Below are positions 15,713-17,962 of a stretch of 17,962 bases of DNA, in pieces; position 1 is the first letter of the stretch; each line of letters starts with the position of its first letter. The notes under the pieces are model-generated. The model did not search any database, was not told the origin of the DNA, and saw only the letters and a program-made list of their open reading frames with translations. The translations under genes and the position numbers were made by a program. Origin of the DNA: an uncultured Prevotella sp. (GTDB lineage Bacteria; Bacteroidota; Bacteroidia; Bacteroidales; Bacteroidaceae); the NCBI GenBank assembly GCA_937889855.1, contig CALBYK010000045.1, positions 1 to 17,962 on the forward strand, in the 5' to 3' direction.

Positions 15713-16891
15713 ATGAAAAAGTTATTAATTGCTTTGGCAATGTGTGGCTTGTCAATGGGCGCTAACGCTCAGGAGACCACAGATCCTGTACAGAAGTACA
15801 GCGTTGCAACAAATTCTTTCTGGAGCAACTGGTTCATCCAGGCTAATCTGGCCGGAACCGCATTCTGGGGCAACCAGGAGGCAGGTAACGACTTCTCAAA
15901 GAGTCCGTTCAAGGGTTTCCGCAACAACCTTGGCTTCTCTGTAGCTATCGGTAAGTGGTTCACTCCGGGTATCGGACTTCGTACAAAGTTCAACGGCATC
16001 TGGGGTCGCTCGGTGGTTTCTACAGACGCCTCAACTAATGCAAACAAGTACTGGACATTGAGCGAGCATGTATTGTTCAACCTCAGCAATATGCTTTGCG
16101 GCTACAGTGAGACACGCGTATGGAACGCCATTCCTTATGCAGGCATCGGCATAAACCGTGACATGACTCACAACTGCTATGCTCCTACATGGGGTGTAGG
16201 CTTGCTCAACGAGTTCCGTCTCAACAAGAAGTGGGCTATCAACCTTGATGTCAACTACGAGCTTTCAGAGTGCGACTTCGACGGTCGTACAGCAGCCCTC
16301 CCTGGCTCAAGCACCAGCGACGGCCACTCAGCAAAGGGTCTCTTCGTAAACCACGACCGTGCCCTCAACGTAGAGGTAGGTTTGACCTACAACCTCGGCA
16401 AGGCTACATGGAGCAAGACTCCTGACGTTGACGCCATCAAGGCTCTCTCACAGAGCCAGATCGACGCTCTCAACGCCCAGCTCAACGACGCCAACGCAGA
16501 GAACGCACGCTTGAAGAACCTCCTCGCACAGAAGAAGGACGAGACTGCCGCTGCTGCTGTTAAGAACTACAACAACACTCCGTTGTCAGTATTCTTCAAT
16601 ATCAACAAGGCTACTGTGGCTTCTCGTAAGGATCTCGTTAACGTTAAGTCGCTCGCCGACTACGCTAAGGAGAACAACGCCAACCTCGTTGTTACAGGTT
16701 ATGCCGACAGCGCTACAGGCTCAGCTTCTTACAACCAGAAGCTTTCTGAGCGTCGTGCCGAGACCGTTGCCAACGAGCTCGTCAAGATGGGCGTTAGCCG
16801 CGACCAGATCACAACAGAAGGCAAGGGTGGTGTAAAGGACCTCTCACCGGTTTCTTACAACCGTCGCGCTACTGTTAAGATTGCAGACTAA
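15713..16891 (+). CDS. OmpA-family outer-membrane protein
   Basis: 392 residues. Signal peptide 1-19 (MKKLLIALAMCGLSMGANA, cleaved before QE). An N-terminal beta-barrel region (about 25-235) has alternating aromatic strands (FWSNWFIQANLAGTAFWG; NLGFSVAIGKWFTPGIGLR). A helical linker follows (about 240-280, DALNAQLNDANAENARLKN). The OmpA peptidoglycan-binding domain (about 288-392) carries VVTGYADSATGSASYNQKLS, the LSERRAETVANEL helix and a final NRRATVKI. The protein should anchor the outer membrane to the cell wall and may form a pore, like the OmpA-type major proteins of Porphyromonas and Prevotella. Codon use is more restricted than in neighbours (many CGT, CTC, AAC), a sign of high expression. 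It is monocistronic, with its own promoter box and a terminator hairpin. Confidence 0.94.
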   Translation: MKKLLIALAMCGLSMGANAQETTDPVQKYSVATNSFWSNWFIQANLAGTAFWGNQEAGNDFSKSPFKGFRNNLGFSVAIGKWFTPGIGLRTKFNGIWGRSVVSTDASTNANKYWTLSEHVLFNLSNMLCGYSETRVWNAIPYAGIGINRDMTHNCYAPTWGVGLLNEFRLNKKWAINLDVNYELSECDFDGRTAALPGSSTSDGHSAKGLFVNHDRALNVEVGLTYNLGKATWSKTPDVDAIKALSQSQIDALNAQLNDANAENARLKNLLAQKKDETAAAAVKNYNNTPLSVFFNINKATVASRKDLVNVKSLADYAKENNANLVVTGYADSATGSASYNQKLSERRAETVANELVKMGVSRDQITTEGKGGVKDLSPVSYNRRATVKIAD

Positions 16892-16927
16892 TCAGCCAGT
16901 CTTTAAAGGCAAACAGACAAAACAAAT

Positions 16928-16963
16928 ACAGGGTGTCTCCGCGCATGCAGAGGCACCCTGTTT
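16928..16963 (+). terminator. Rho-independent terminator of the OmpA-family gene
   Basis: ACAGGGTGTCTC (16928-16939) pairs with GAGGCACCCTGT (16950-16961) over 12 positions with one G-U pair and a 10-base loop. TTT and an A/T-rich stretch follow. It lies 36 bases past the stop codon. Confidence 0.75.
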
Positions 16964-17016
16964 GCATATTATCACGTTTGCGGATAAATATGATTAGATA
17001 CATTGATTAATGGTTA

Positions 17017-17028
17017 TTAAACGTTTAA
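17017..17028. repeat. Perfect 12-bp palindrome upstream of the peptidase gene
   Basis: TTAAACGTTTAA is its own reverse complement and lies 27 bases before the prolyl oligopeptidase ATG, where an operator or promoter would be. No TAnnTTTG box is visible in this spacer (16964-17055), so promoter placement is open. An A/T-rich palindrome of this size can occur by chance. Confidence 0.35.
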
Positions 17029-17055
17029 GCGATTATTAAGCAACATAAAAAAGTA

Positions 17056-17962
17056 ATGATGCAACAGAACCTTATCGCTGCTGCTGCCATAGCGGCGCTG
17101 CAGCTACACGCGACGTCCGCGCTGGCGCAGGTGCACTATCCGCCTACACCGAAGGACAACACCGTAGACGAGTATTTCGGTGTGAGTGTGGCCGACCCCT
17201 ACCGTTGGCTTGAGAATGACACCAGCCGGGCAACGGCTGAATGGGTTGAGGCAGAGAACCGCGTCACCCGCAACTATCTCGACCGCATCCCGATGCGCGG
17301 CAACATACTCAAACGCCTCAAGGAAACCGCCAACTACGAGAAGATAGGTCTGCCGTTCGAGAACAACGGCAAGTGGTATGTCTACCGCAACGACGGACTC
17401 CAAAACCAGAGCGTGCTCTATCAGATGGACCGTCCTGGCGCTCCTGCCAAGGAACAGCGAGTGTGGCTCGATCCAAACGCGCTGAGCAGTGACGGAACCG
17501 TTGCCCTGAAGGGCACATATTTCTCGCACGACGGCAAGTATATGGCGTATGTCATCTCCCGCAATGGGTCCGACTGGGAGGAGATATACGTCAAGGACTG
17601 CCTCACTGGACGTGATACCGACGACCACATACAGTGGGCAAAGTTCACGGCTGCCACATGGGTAGGCGACGGATTCTACTACAGCGCGTACGACGCGCCT
17701 GAGAAGGGCAAGGAGACATCAGCCAAGAACTCAGTCCAGAAGATTTACTTCCACCGTGTTGGAACGCCACAGTCGGCCGACCGTCTGTTCTATCAGAACC
17801 CTTCACAGCCGCTGCGCTTCTATAGTGTGTCCACGGATCGGGAGGAAACCACGATGTATCTCACGGAGGCAGGCATGGACAATGGCAATAATCTTTTTGT
17901 GCGCGACCTGCGCACCACCGGCTCCCAGTTCATACAGATGTGCTCCGACCCACGCTATATAT
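17056..17962 (+). CDS. Prolyl oligopeptidase family serine peptidase (N-terminal part)
   Basis: 302 codons are present with no stop before the window ends; the family is about 700 residues. A signal peptide (about 1-25, ending SALAQ, unusually without K or R near its start) implies export to the periplasm. Then comes the typical S9A opening: VHYPPTPKDNTVDEYFG, ADPYRWLEND and WVEAENRVTRNYLD, followed by the first blades of the seven-bladed propeller (NNGKWYVYRNDGLQNQSVLY; FSHDGKYMAYVISRNGSDW; WVGDGFYYSAYD). The catalytic Ser/Asp/His domain is outside the window. It would cleave short peptides after proline. The start could be 17056 or the adjacent ATG at 17059. Confidence 0.9.
   Translation, partial: MMQQNLIAAAAIAALQLHATSALAQVHYPPTPKDNTVDEYFGVSVADPYRWLENDTSRATAEWVEAENRVTRNYLDRIPMRGNILKRLKETANYEKIGLPFENNGKWYVYRNDGLQNQSVLYQMDRPGAPAKEQRVWLDPNALSSDGTVALKGTYFSHDGKYMAYVISRNGSDWEEIYVKDCLTGRDTDDHIQWAKFTAATWVGDGFYYSAYDAPEKGKETSAKNSVQKIYFHRVGTPQSADRLFYQNPSQPLRFYSVSTDREETTMYLTEAGMDNGNNLFVRDLRTTGSQFIQMCSDPRYI

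Overview
The window reads as chromosomal core sequence from a member of the Bacteroidota, order Bacteroidales, most likely a Prevotella-like organism. The evidence is: A/T-rich leaders instead of Shine-Dalgarno sequences; several TAnnTTTG boxes, the Bacteroidetes -7 promoter element, upstream of genes; an N-terminal signal peptide ending in A-x-A-Q on most exported proteins; and typical Bacteroidales families (TPR-fused histidine kinases, an OstA-like protein, an OmpA-family porin). Base composition is near 50% GC in genes and A/T-rich between them. I see no transposase, integrase, CRISPR, tRNA or rRNA.

Layout. 1-83 is the tail of a gene that looks like type III glutamine synthetase, followed by a strong hairpin terminator. 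290-1843 (minus) is a cytosolic protein of unknown function, transcribed away from a divergent control region (1844-2089) that carries a 14-bp inverted repeat. 2090-6472 holds two tandem paralogous membrane sensor histidine kinases (signal peptide, TPR sensor, one membrane helix, HisKA, HATPase). The first is split by a single-base frameshift; the second starts on the first one's stop codon (ATGA overlap). 6595-8073 is guaB (IMP dehydrogenase). 8252-12901 is a tight three-gene envelope-biogenesis operon: a complete PpiC parvulin, a SurA-like chaperone and an OstA/LptA-like protein. 12902-13167 is non-coding and contains a tandem array of small TACC/GGTA dyads followed by a perfect 21-bp hairpin. 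13168-13425 encodes an 85-residue protein with a C-terminal membrane helix. 13542-15509 is mutL, 15713-16891 an OmpA-family protein, and 17056-17962 the start of a secreted prolyl oligopeptidase that runs off the window.

How the genes fit together. The periplasmic isomerase/chaperones and the OstA-like protein probably serve outer-membrane protein folding and LPS transport, and the OmpA-family porin is a likely client. guaB and mutL are housekeeping genes. The kinase pair is the regulatory module; neither kinase has a receiver domain and no response regulator lies in the window, so the partner must be elsewhere.

The window is mostly ordinary core genome. The points most worth a second look are the frameshifted kinase with its loss of translational coupling, the dyad array after the OstA-like gene, the long wobble-paired stem between guaB and the parvulin gene, the degenerate MutL endonuclease motif, and the small membrane protein before mutL. 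No clearly new multi-gene system was found.
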